A DNA stretch of 6,535 nucleotides from Streptosporangiaceae bacterium (GCA_030042885.1 JASHYW010000016.1:1-6535); one strand, 5' to 3'. Positions 1 through 6,197 are shown, counted from the stretch's first letter. Notes: generated by a model from the letters alone, not told the origin. Made by a program: numbers and translations.

Positions 1-1
1 C

Positions 2-469
2 GCGGTCCCGCCGCTGATGCTCAAGACCGACGCCAACCCCGGCGGCCTGCCCATCGAGACCTTCGACGCCATCCGCGCCGGGGTCGCGGGCGACCGGTCA
101 CAGTTCTACCGGGACCTGAGCGCGCCCTTCTATGGCGCCAACCGGCCGGGCTCTACGGTCTCCGCAGGCCTGCGTGATTGGTTCTGGCTGATGAGCATGC
201 AGGTCGGGGTGAAGGCCGCATACGACTGCGTCAAGGCCTTCTCCGAGACCGACTTCACCAATGACCTGAAGAGGTTCGACGTCCCGACCCTGATCGTCCA
301 CGGCGACGATGACCAGATCGTGCCCATCGACGACTCGGCGCGGCTGTCGGCCAAGCTCGTCAAGGACTCGACCCTGAAGGTCTACCCGGGCGCCCCGCAT
401 GGCCTGGCCAACACCGTGGCCTACAAGGAGACGTTCAACGCTGACCTGCTGGCCTTCATCAAGACCTGA
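2..469 (+). CDS. Non-heme chloroperoxidase / arylesterase-type alpha/beta hydrolase (3' part, N-terminus outside window)
   Basis: The frame is open from base 2 and gives the last 155 residues of a family that is usually about 275 residues long, so roughly the first 120, including the nucleophile-elbow serine, lie upstream of the window. The visible part holds the cap region (FYGANRPG, then [13 protein letters not shown]) and the C-terminal catalytic half. HGDDDQIVP carries the triad aspartate (the D just before Q, codon 311-313) and GAPHG carries the triad histidine (codon 398-400). Their 29-residue spacing fits my recollection of the P. fluorescens arylesterase/perhydrolase. The protein ends in the family-typical LLAFIKT. 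Enzymes of this family hydrolyse esters and, without metal or heme, form peracids that can oxidise halides; the natural substrate is generally unknown. No signal peptide can be judged. The first in-frame ATG (17) is internal to the conserved sequence, so it is not the start. Family assignment is firm; the substrate is not known. Confidence 0.9.
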   Translation, partial: AVPPLMLKTDANPGGLPIETFDAIRAGVAGDRSQFYRDLSAPFYGANRPGSTVSAGLRDWFWLMSMQVGVKAAYDCVKAFSETDFTNDLKRFDVPTLIVHGDDDQIVPIDDSARLSAKLVKDSTLKVYPGAPHGLANTVAYKETFNADLLAFIKT

Positions 470-684
470 GCCCCACGCCTCGCGTCACCACCGCGGCCAC
501 GACCCACCGCCCAGCATCCCGGCACCCGGGCCGCCGCGCTGGCCCTGGAGTTCCTGAGCGCCCCCCATCCGCCGTCGCCGCGACCGCTTTTGGGCCTGTT
601 CCGCTGGGTACCGGTTCCAGCCAAGCAGCACTGCCGCATGTCGTACACGCGCGAGAGTGGTGGCCCGGACTGCCAGGGACGGGG
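470..684. other. Gap between convergent genes; no gene seen, weak hairpin
   Basis: This spacer separates the hydrolase stop codon from the stop codon of the minus-strand TPR remnant. I see no recognisable protein in it. A small GC hairpin can be drawn at 518-530 (CCCGG, loop CAC, CCGGG) inside a looser CCAGC/GCTGG pair at 511-542. There is no T-run, so its use as a shared terminator for the two convergent genes is only a guess. Confidence 0.3.
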
Positions 685-1638
685 TTATCCAGGTGGCCCG
701 GCCTCGGCGAGAGCCGCCAGTTCGCCGGAGACGTCGTCGGCTTCGGGCACTCCGATTCGCTGGAAGATCTCCAGCGCCTGCCGCAGGTCGTCTTCCGCCT
801 CAGCGGTGCGGCCTGCGGCCAGGACACACCGGCCCAGGCCAGCCAGCGCATGAGCCTCTTCCAGGGATCCGCCGATGGCGCGGGCCAGGTCCAGGGCCTG
901 CAGGTGGCACTCCTCTGCCTGCGCGAGTTCACCTTCGGCCCGGTGCAGTGTCCCCCTGTCGTTGAACGTCCTGGCCTCACCAGCCCGGTTGCCGATGTCG
1001 CGGTAGATGCCCAGAGCCTGCTCCACGGCCCGGGCCGCGGCCGGGTAATCACTCATCGCCTTCCGCACGAGCGCAAGATTGTAGAGGGCGTTAGCCTGGC
1101 CGAGCTGGTCGCCGAGGTCCCGGGAGATGCCCGAGGCCTGCTCCACTGCCTGGGCCGCGGCCGGGTAATCACCGGTCAGCTGCCGCACGACCGCGAGGTT
1201 GTTCAGGGCATTGGCCTGGCCGAGCTGGTTGCCGATGTCGCGGTAGATGTCCAGCGCCTGCTCCAGGGCCTGGGCCGCGGCGGGGTAATCACCGGTCAGG
1301 CACTGCACGTCCCCCAGGTCGGTCAGGGCGTTGGCCTGGCCGAGCTGGTCGCTGAGAGACCGTGCGGCCTGGATCGCGGCGTCGTGGCGGGTAACGGCGT
1401 CGGCCCACGGCCCATCGCGCCGCAGCAGCCCGGCCAGGCCGGCGGTCAGCGCGACGACACGGGAGTGCTGGCCGGTACCGGTGACATGGTCCAGGCAGGC
1501 GAGCAGGCTGGCCCGCTCGGCCCGGGCCCAGGCCAGCGCCTTCTCACTGCCGGCCAGCGCAGGCACCGCCGCCGGGACCGCGCCCTCCGCGCCCTCAGCA
1601 GCGGCCGGAGCGGGGCGGGCCTGGCGGGCGATGAGCAC
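685..1638 (-). pseudogene. TPR domain of an NB-ARC/TPR-type protein, N-terminal half missing
   Basis: Read on the minus strand and ending at the TAA at 687-685, the frame gives about 317 residues. It begins with a short linker (ARQARPAPAAAE), then the helical segment ALAWARAERASLLACLDH that in actinomycete NB-ARC/TPR proteins joins the ATPase to the repeats. At least five TPR units of 40 residues follow (pattern LGQANAL..L..V...TGDYPAAAQA.EQAL.IYRD), then a last, more divergent one (AEAEDDLRQALEIFQRIG). Such proteins are signalling scaffolds of unknown ligand in which NB-ARC acts as an ATP switch. Here the NB-ARC and any effector domain are absent: recognisable sequence stops near 1640, where an integrase fragment begins on the other strand. 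The frame stays open to 1773, but those extra ~45 codons are antisense to the integrase and do not belong to the family. A GTG at 1638-1636 could start a truncated product, with no convincing Shine-Dalgarno. Family firm; status as a remnant likely. Confidence 0.78.
961..1380 (-). repeat. Tandem 120-bp repeats encoding 40-residue TPR units
   Basis: The blocks 961-1080, 1081-1200 and 1201-1320 align without a single gap, and the half unit 1321-1380 continues the register. Landmarks recur exactly 120 bp apart: GGGTAATCAC begins at 1043, 1163 and 1283. By hand count the second and third blocks match at about 97 of 120 positions. More divergent copies flank them (841-960 and 1321-1440). Each unit encodes one 40-residue TPR, longer than the canonical 34, as is usual for this protein class. 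Confidence 0.9.
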
Positions 1639-1639
1639 C

Positions 1640-1900
1640 TGGGTCGGCGGACAACTCCGGTTCGTGCCGCCGAAGATCCGTCGCGGACGGGTGCCGCTAC
1701 CAGACTTCTGCCTGAATGCGCTGAAGGAACACGCCGAGCGCCAGGCCCACGAGCGCGACGAAGCCGGGGACAAGTGGAGAACTCACGGTTTGGTCCTCCA
1801 CACGCGGGTCGGAACGCCGATGGAGCCGGACAACCTTCGCCGGAGCTGGGGCCGCATCTGCAACGCGGTCGGCCTAACCGGCGTCCGTTTCCATGACATC
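1640..1900 (+). pseudogene. Tyrosine-recombinase (phage-type integrase) catalytic-domain fragment
   Basis: In the plus frame about 85 residues read as the middle of an actinobacterial integrase: GGQLRFVPPK, then the strand VPLPDFCLNALKEH, the spacer GDKWRTHGLVL, the motif VGTPMEPDNLRRSW, and GLTGVRFHDI. In intact enzymes this last motif continues as HDLRHT, where H-x-x-R supplies two catalytic residues. Here the arginine is replaced by Q and all similarity stops. The first catalytic Arg, the RHT box, the HxxH/W region and the nucleophilic Tyr are all missing. The ATG at 1631 is not a real start, since its codons overlap the end of the TPR gene on the opposite strand. The fragment therefore cannot recombine DNA. 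It is probably what remains of an integrative element or prophage. No att site or tRNA gene is visible nearby. Confidence 0.75.
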
Positions 1901-2162
1901 CAAGGACGGCCGTACGCGGGGGTTCGCCTACAGCCGTATCCGCAGTACGACAGCCCTCTACGACCCAGCGCACTCCCCGCACGCCCGCGAATGAGACGGA
2001 AACTGAGACGAGACGGGTCGGCCCGCTCGCTGCCCGGAGGCGCGCGCGTACCCGCCGCTATGTGCTGCTGAGGCGCGTGGATTCCGGTGGCGCGGAGCGG
2101 CGCGTAACTGGATAATCGGCGCACCGTGGCGGGCAGTGATCAAGCTGGTTTGCGAGGGAGCT
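1901..2162. other. Spacer between integrase relic and aminotransferase relic
   Basis: The integrase frame stays open to 2071 but loses all resemblance to the family after 1900. Three GAGACG hexamers lie at 1993, 2005 and 2010. Near the end, GATAAT (2111-2116) looks like a -10 box but has no matching -35. GAGGGAG at 2154-2160 is a good Shine-Dalgarno for the ATG at 2163, so the 5' flank of the aminotransferase gene seems preserved although the gene is not. Confidence 0.35.
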
Positions 2163-2378
2163 ATGAGCGTTTCTCGGCTGCGTGACATCCCCGGGATTGG
2201 GGTGGACAAGGTCGGCGATGCGGCCGATGCTGCGGCTGATCCGCGGTTTTTGCGGCTGGAGAAACTGGACACCGACCTGCGACCACCGGAGGTGGCACTA
2301 GAGGCCACGCGCGCCGCCATCGATCGTGATGACACGAACAGTTACCTGCCGTTTCAGGGTCATCTGGCGCTGCGGCGC
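2163..2378 (+). pseudogene. PLP-dependent aminotransferase (fold type I), first ~72 codons only
   Basis: The peptide opens RLRDIPGIGVDKVGDAAD and continues LEKLDTDLRPP and then NSYLPFQGHLALRR. This is the N-terminal arm and first helix region of actinobacterial class I/II aminotransferases, which usually begin LENLDTDLxPP and have NSYLPF.G..ALR. The family is about 400 residues long, so over 80% is gone, including the Schiff-base lysine. The break is at about 2376-2380, inside the helix that would follow ALRR. The family match is from memory of typical sequences; the substrate cannot be inferred. Confidence 0.6.
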
Positions 2379-2491
2379 ATCGCCTGGCAGCCGACCTGCC
2401 CGAGGATGCGGACATCTATCCGACGCAAGGATTCGGCAGCTTCTGCTCGGCCACCCAGTCCGGGGGTGCCTCCTACACCGAGGGCGGACTC
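2378..2491 (+). pseudogene. Metallo-beta-lactamase-fold hydrolase fragment (MBL-rhodanese family)
   Basis: In a different frame from its neighbours (codons starting at 2378) about 27 residues read RLAADLPEDADIYPT, then QGFGSFCSATQS. This matches the segment near the end of the MBL domain in two-domain MBL-rhodanese proteins, which handle sulfane sulfur/persulfides in related members. Family members have PTHGFGS there, with a histidine near the metal site; here it is Q, so the piece was probably already decaying. Similarity fades after SATQS (about 2460) and the frame stops at the TGA 2498-2500. About 170-200 codons that normally lie between this point and the last rhodanese domain are missing. 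Confidence 0.68.
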
Positions 2492-2492
2492 C

Positions 2493-2694
2493 CACATTGA
2501 CAGCGCGGTCCACATACCCCTGCATGAACTGCCCAGCCGCCTGACCGAGTTGCCGAACGAAGAGCTGTGGGTTTACTGCCAAACCGGATATCGCGCCTCA
2601 GTGGCCGCGTCCATCCTGGACGCGGCGGGCCGAACGGTCGTGGGCGTCGACGATGACTACGATCGGGCGCCGATAGCAGGCCTGCCGATGGCCC
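2493..2694 (+). pseudogene. C-terminal rhodanese domain of an MBL-rhodanese hydrolase
   Basis: The peptide runs HIDSAVHIPLHELP, then ELWVYCQTGYRAS, then ASILDAAGRTVVGVDDDYD and AGLPMA. This is the terminal rhodanese (sulfurtransferase) module, with the persulfide-forming cysteine at codon 2577-2579 in a normal six-residue active-site loop (C-Q-T-G-Y-R). It lies downstream of the MBL scrap in the order expected for one parent gene, so a deletion inside that gene explains both pieces. The first ~20 residues of the domain (the strand before GHI) are missing. The usual stop after AGLP is lost and the frame reads on to 2825. Catalytic competence is doubtful. Confidence 0.75.
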
Positions 2695-2825
2695 GCCGCA
2701 GAGCGGACAGTGGTGCCACGGTTCGTTCGGGATATAAAAATGGGTTACGGCCGGTGAGCGGGGTTACGGCGCCCGGCTGGGCCGTCCGCGGCCGTGGCTT
2801 GTCCTGGCTGCCGCGCAGCAGGTAG

Positions 2826-3571
2826 GCCGGCCGGAGAGATCCGGGCTGTCGCGCAGCTCGTTGGCCAGCCCGGAGAACCTGATCCGTCTGCCCCCATGAT
2901 GTGGACGTGGTAGGGCGGGCCCAGCGCCACACACCGTCGCGGCCGGCCGGCCGAATGCCGCCTACGAAGCGCCGCATCTCGCCTGCAGCGCGGATGATGC
3001 CGCGACTACGTCCGCGCTGACGCTTGGGTGGCGACATCGTTGCTGCTCTGCAGCGTGGCGTCGGCGTGGGTGCCGAACTTGAGGAGGCTGCGGGCGCACC
3101 ACGGCGGACCTGGCACGTAAACGCGACGGTGTCAGATTGCAGGCCCGCTCGGCTGCGAGCCGGCCGAACTGCGTCCGTCGATCTTGACGGGGCGTGCGCC
3201 GTTCGTGCACGCCAGTCAGCAGCTGGCGCCACTCGAGCCCGGCTTGGCACTGACAAGCCTTTCTCAGCGAGTGCGTCCGGCAGGCTGATCAGGCAACGCG
3301 GTATGCGTCGCGGCCGGCCCTCGCCACAGCCGGCGACGCTCCGTCTATTGATAGCTGGCCGTCAGATTGCCGCGACTGCGGATGGTGATCAACACTAGCC
3401 TTATGGCCATCGTCTTGGCGGTTGCTGATAGCCATGACACTGGATCACAGGTCGAGTCCCTGCCCGGCGCCATGCAGTCTGATCGTCTTTATCCCCTAAT
3501 GAACCTCGCGGCATCTTGCCCAGTCCACAGTCAACGACGTACTGGAACTGTCCCGGCGCTGCAACTCTCGT
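2826..3571. other. No supportable gene; degenerate or regulatory sequence
   Basis: I read all six frames here. Several open stretches exist on both strands, but none shows a recognisable domain, a credible ribosome site or the even composition of a real gene. Most of it is GC-rich and may be further decayed gene sequence continuing from the relics to the left. From about 3341 to 3560 the GC content falls to roughly 57% by hand count, which is typical of an upstream control region for the regulator that follows. No clear -35/-10 pair could be picked. Confidence 0.5.
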
Positions 3572-5248
3572 GTGGGCGCCATGAGGACTGAGCCCGAGCT
3601 CGACGGCGTGGATCCGCTGGCAGCGGGGCGCGAAGCGCTGAGCCGGGGGGAGTGGGAGCAGGCCCTGGCGTACTTCGAGGCTGCTTCCGAACGAAACCAC
3701 ACCGCCGAGGCGATCGAGGCCCTCGCCATGGCGGCCTGGTGGCTCGACAACGCCCAGCTCGCGATCGAGTCGCGCGAACGCGCATACCGCCTCTACCGTG
3801 AACGCGGCGAGGTGGCCGCCGCCGCGCGGATGGCCATCTGGCTCGGCTGGGACTCGCTCGCCTTTCGCGGCGAACCGGCTGTCGCGCGCGGCTGGCTGCA
3901 ACGGGCTCATCGTCTGCTCCAAGGATTCGACCCCGTGCCGGAACACGGCTGGCTCGCCCTCCGCGAAGGCGAATTCGCCTTCCTTCTTGAGAACGACATT
4001 GCGGCCACGAGACGCTTCGCCGAGCGAGCGCGGTCGATCGGAACCGCGCTGGCTGTGCCCGACATCGAGTTCTCGGCCCTCGGGCTGGAGGGTCTCGCGC
4101 TTGCCAGTCAGGGCAACATCGCTGACGGGATCCGCCTGCTGGACGAGGCGTCGGCGGCGGCCATGGCCGGCGAGATGTCAGAGCTGTGGGCAGCCGGACG
4201 CACCTGCTGTTACATGATCACCGCCTGCGAGCGTGTGCGGGATCTCGAGCGCGCGCATCAGTGGTCGCAGCGAATGCTCGAGTTCGCTAAGCGCTGGCGG
4301 ATCCAGGATCTCTTCGCCGTCTGCCGGGCGCACTACGCGGCGATTCTCGTGCTGCGCGGCACCTGGGAGGAGGCCGACGCCATATTCGAGACGGCGCTTC
4401 GGGAGCTTCGGGCAAGTCGACCTGGCATCGTGTTTGAGGCTCAAGTCCGCCGGGCAGACCTTCGGCGGCGCCAGGGGCGGTTCGAGGAAGCGGCCGAGTT
4501 GTTCCGCCAGGTCGAGTTCCACCCCTACGCCCAGCTCGGGCTCGCGCATGTCGCACTCGATAGCGGGGACGCGGCCCTTGCGGAGGACCGTGCGACGAGA
4601 TTCTTGCGGAGGCTCGGCCCGGAGAGTCGGCTCCAGCGCGCGGCCGGACTCGACCTGTACGCTCGTGTGCTCGTTGCACTGGGCGAGACGAAACGAGCGA
4701 GGAACGCGTACGACGAGTTGCAGGGCGTCGTAGCGGAGGTTGGCAGCGACTCGCTGCGGGCCTCGGCGCTTGCAGTCGAGGGCCTCGTGGCGGAGGCCGA
4801 AGGTGACCTCGATACGGCGCGCTCGCACATCGAGGACGCCGTGGACCTATTCCACCAGTTCGGTGACCGGTTCGAGGCGGCGCGGTCGCGGCTCGACCTG
4901 GCGCGAGTACTTGTCGCGCTCGGGCGCAGCGGCCCAGCGGCCGAGCAGGCTCGCGTGGCTCATGAAGCGCTAGCCGGAATGCAAGCGGAGCGCGAAGCCC
5001 AGCGTGCGGGTGCCCTCATGAGCGAACTTGGCGTGCCTGTGTCAGCCGAAGCCGCGTCGGTGCTGACGGCTCGCGAACTCGACGTGCTCAAGCTCGTCGC
5101 ACAGGGGCTGAGCAACACGGAAATCGCTCAGCGGCTGGTCCTGAGCGAGCACACGGTGCACCGGCACCTGGCCAATATCCTGCGGAAGCTCGATCTCTCC
5201 TCGCGCGCCGCGGCCGTGGCCTGGGGTACGCGCGCGGGCCTCATCTGA
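3572..5248 (+). CDS. LuxR-family transcriptional regulator with TPR-rich sensor region
   Basis: The protein is 558 residues from the GTG at 3572, or 555 from the ATG at 3581. Neither start has a clear Shine-Dalgarno; the frame is closed upstream by a TGA at 3500, and I prefer the ATG because MRTEPELDGVDPLAAGREAL reads as the family start. Residues ~15-490 are almost wholly helical hairpins of TPR/MalT type (ALSRGEWEQALAYFEAA, ESRERAYRLYRERG, LRRRQGRFEEAAELF, ARSHIEDAVDLF). The last 61 residues (498-558) are a LuxR/GerE DNA-binding domain: LTARELDVLKLVAQG, NTEIAQRLVLSEHTVHRH, then the dimer helix LANILRKL. No P-loop, receiver or membrane segment is seen, so it is neither a full LAL/MalT ATPase regulator nor a response regulator; the TPR solenoid probably binds a ligand or protein. 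It is intact, cytosolic, and lies 198 bp upstream of a peroxiredoxin gene on the same strand, a possible target. Role firm, signal unknown. Confidence 0.93.
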   Translation: MGAMRTEPELDGVDPLAAGREALSRGEWEQALAYFEAASERNHTAEAIEALAMAAWWLDNAQLAIESRERAYRLYRERGEVAAAARMAIWLGWDSLAFRGEPAVARGWLQRAHRLLQGFDPVPEHGWLALREGEFAFLLENDIAATRRFAERARSIGTALAVPDIEFSALGLEGLALASQGNIADGIRLLDEASAAAMAGEMSELWAAGRTCCYMITACERVRDLERAHQWSQRMLEFAKRWRIQDLFAVCRAHYAAILVLRGTWEEADAIFETALRELRASRPGIVFEAQVRRADLRRRQGRFEEAAELFRQVEFHPYAQLGLAHVALDSGDAALAEDRATRFLRRLGPESRLQRAAGLDLYARVLVALGETKRARNAYDELQGVVAEVGSDSLRASALAVEGLVAEAEGDLDTARSHIEDAVDLFHQFGDRFEAARSRLDLARVLVALGRSGPAAEQARVAHEALAGMQAEREAQRAGALMSELGVPVSAEAASVLTARELDVLKLVAQGLSNTEIAQRLVLSEHTVHRHLANILRKLDLSSRAAAVAWGTRAGLI

Positions 5249-5293
5249 CCCCGGCTGCCTGCGGTGCGCGCGTGCCAGTTGACCCTGGCCTCG

Positions 5294-5309
5294 GGCGCGC
5301 CCACGCGCC
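5294..5309 (+). terminator. Candidate hairpin terminator after the LuxR gene
   Basis: GGCGCG (5294-5299), a CCCA loop and CGCGCC (5304-5309) form a six-pair GC stem 46 bases after the regulator's stop codon. There is no T-tract, which is common for actinobacterial terminators but makes the call weak. If it works, the peroxiredoxin needs its own promoter between here and 5447. Confidence 0.35.
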
Positions 5310-5328
5310 GCCGGTGCTCCTCCGAGCA

Positions 5329-5344
5329 TGGCCCGATCGGGCCA
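5329..5344. promoter_or_regulatory. Perfect 16-bp palindrome upstream of the peroxiredoxin gene
   Basis: TGGCCCGATCGGGCCA reads identically on both strands and is flanked by GAG and CTC, which could extend the symmetry with a two-base bulge. It lies 81 bases after the regulator stop and 102 bases before the peroxiredoxin start. It could be a dimeric-regulator operator or the stem of a terminator; sequence alone does not separate these. Confidence 0.4.
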
Positions 5345-5393
5345 CTCGCGCGGCGCGGCGAGTTGGCCCTTCCGGGCGAAGCGAAAGCGCTGC

Positions 5394-5409
5394 AGTGGCT
5401 TGTACCACT
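5394..5409. promoter_or_regulatory. Inverted repeat AGTGG-N6-CCACT close to the peroxiredoxin start
   Basis: Two 5-bp arms separated by CTTGTA make a 16-bp symmetric site 37 bases before the start codon, where a repressor or promoter-proximal activator would sit. The arms are short enough to occur by chance in a window of this size. No good -35/-10 pair could be assigned around it. Confidence 0.25.
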
Positions 5410-5446
5410 AGAGAGCGTGGGCAACTACGGCAGGGAGGAAAGAACG

Positions 5447-6103
5447 ATGGGTCTCCGGCTCGGCGACACGGCGCCTGACTTTGTGGCACAGACGACGGAG
5501 GGAACGATCCGGCTTCACGAGTGGATCGGCGGTTCGTGGGCGGTGTTGTTCTCGCACCCCAAGGACTTCACCCCGATATGCACCACCGAGCTCGGCTCTG
5601 CGGCGAAGCTGAGCCCTGAGTTCCGACGCCGGAACGTGAAGCTCATCGGCCTGTCGGTGGACTCCGTCGAGGACCACTACCGGTGGCTGGACGACATCGA
5701 GGAGACCCAGGGCGCACGGCCCGACTACCCGATCATCGCCGACACCGACCTGAATGTGTCCAAGCTCTACGGGATGCTGGAAGCCGACGCTGAGGGTGAC
5801 GCCGCGTCGCGCTGCGCGATGGACAACCGGACCGTCCGCAGCGTCTTCGTGATAGACCCCGACATGAGAATCAGGCTCATCACGATGTATCCGATGCAGA
5901 CCGGCCGCAACTTCACCGAGATGCTGCGGGCAGTCGACTCGATCCAGCTCACGACCAGGTGCCCGGTCGCGACGCCGGCAAGCTGGCAGCTGGGCGAGGA
6001 CGTGATGATCTCCCTGATGGTGTCCGACGAGAAGGCGAAGGTGCTCTACGGCGACTTCAAGGCGCCCAAGCCCTACATCCGGATCATCCCCCAGCCTGCG
6101 TGA
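5447..6103 (+). CDS. Peroxiredoxin, Prx6 (1-Cys-like) subfamily
   Basis: This 218-residue thiol peroxidase has the length usual for Prx6 enzymes. It reduces hydrogen peroxide and alkyl hydroperoxides in the cytosol through a peroxidatic cysteine. The signature P-x-x-x-T-x-x-C is complete: P38, T42 and C45 in HPKDFTPICTTELG. R131 (NRTVRSVFVIDP) is the conserved second-shell arginine. The C-terminal Prx6 extension is present (VATPASWQLGEDV, then KPYIRIIPQP). Besides C45 there are C123 and C172; C172 sits just before the VATPA motif where many relatives have H/K, so a resolving role is possible but unproven. The start is decided by GGGAGG at 5433-5438, eight bases before the ATG. The frame is open back to 5264, but those upstream codons are non-family. 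The reductant partner is not encoded here. The gene follows a LuxR regulator and precedes an LtrA-family gene by 94 bp. Confidence 0.96.
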   Translation: MGLRLGDTAPDFVAQTTEGTIRLHEWIGGSWAVLFSHPKDFTPICTTELGSAAKLSPEFRRRNVKLIGLSVDSVEDHYRWLDDIEETQGARPDYPIIADTDLNVSKLYGMLEADAEGDAASRCAMDNRTVRSVFVIDPDMRIRLITMYPMQTGRNFTEMLRAVDSIQLTTRCPVATPASWQLGEDVMISLMVSDEKAKVLYGDFKAPKPYIRIIPQPA

Positions 6104-6150
6104 TTACGCGGATCGTTGATCGGCCGCCCTCTGGCTGTTACCCGCCGAGA

Positions 6151-6171
6151 CCGGCACGGCCCGGCGCCGGG
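6151..6171. other. GC hairpin / 12-bp palindrome between peroxiredoxin and LtrA genes
   Basis: CCCGGCGCCGGG at 6160-6171 is a perfect 12-bp palindrome. The alternative pairing CCGGC (6151-6155) with GCCGG (6166-6170) forms a hairpin with a 10-base loop. It begins 48 bases after the peroxiredoxin stop and ends 26 bases before the next start. It could attenuate read-through or stabilise the upstream message; no T-run follows. Confidence 0.3.
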
Positions 6172-6197
6172 TCCGCATCTGGATGAAAGGAATTCCC

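Larger units (their letters stand above)
2163..2825 (+). pseudogene. Chimeric open frame: aminotransferase N-terminus joined to a rhodanese domain
   Basis: A single open frame of about 220 residues starts at the ATG 2163, which has a good Shine-Dalgarno. It is not one gene. Residues 1-72 match the start of a PLP aminotransferase. Residues ~73-110 are out-of-frame reading of a metallo-hydrolase scrap and look like low-complexity noise (RPPSPGVPPTPR). Residues ~111-178 are a rhodanese domain with an intact CQTGYRAS loop. Residues ~179-220 are read-through past the normal end of the rhodanese family. The frame may be translated, since start, ribosome site and continuity are intact, but the PLP-binding lysine and the metal-binding fold are both absent. 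At most the rhodanese part could fold. I treat it as a fused remnant of two broken genes; an automatic annotation would probably call it a hypothetical or rhodanese-like protein. Confidence 0.6.

Noticed and set aside
1331..1630. Upstream extension of the integrase frame, which would make a 246-residue protein
   Set aside because: Before 1631 the frame is antisense to the TPR gene and has no integrase core-binding features; only 1640-1900 matches the family.
850..1896. Long plus-strand open frame (348 codons) opposite the TPR gene
   Set aside because: It is the antisense of the TPR repeats: its protein repeats with the same 40-residue period (GLAELVAEV) and resembles no family. GC-rich codon bias keeps the opposite frame open.
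1993..2015. Three GAGACG hexamers as a possible recombination or binding site
   Set aside because: Too short and irregularly spaced (12 and 5 bp) to support a function.
2088..2116. GATAAT at 2111-2116 as a -10 box of a promoter for the aminotransferase relic
   Set aside because: Nothing close to a -35 box lies 16-18 bp upstream, so I did not call a promoter.
3006..3126. Minus-strand peptide with a protein-like look (SLLKFGTHADATLQS, then NDVATQ)
   Set aside because: Only about 37 codons between stops and not recognised. It might be a relic, but I cannot name a family or support a boundary.
2657..3256. Minus-strand open frame of 199 codons
   Set aside because: Arg/Ala/Pro-rich with no domain, no ribosome site, and antisense to the rhodanese relic at one end; looks like a GC shadow.
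3131..3370. Direct repeat GTCAGATTGC at 3131-3140 and 3361-3370
   Set aside because: Exact 10-mers recur by chance about twenty times in a window of this size; the flanks do not match.
5264..5446. Upstream in-frame extension of the peroxiredoxin (start at 5264)
   Set aside because: The extra 61 codons are non-family sequence containing the palindromes; the strong Shine-Dalgarno and the canonical Prx N-terminus both fix the start at 5447.
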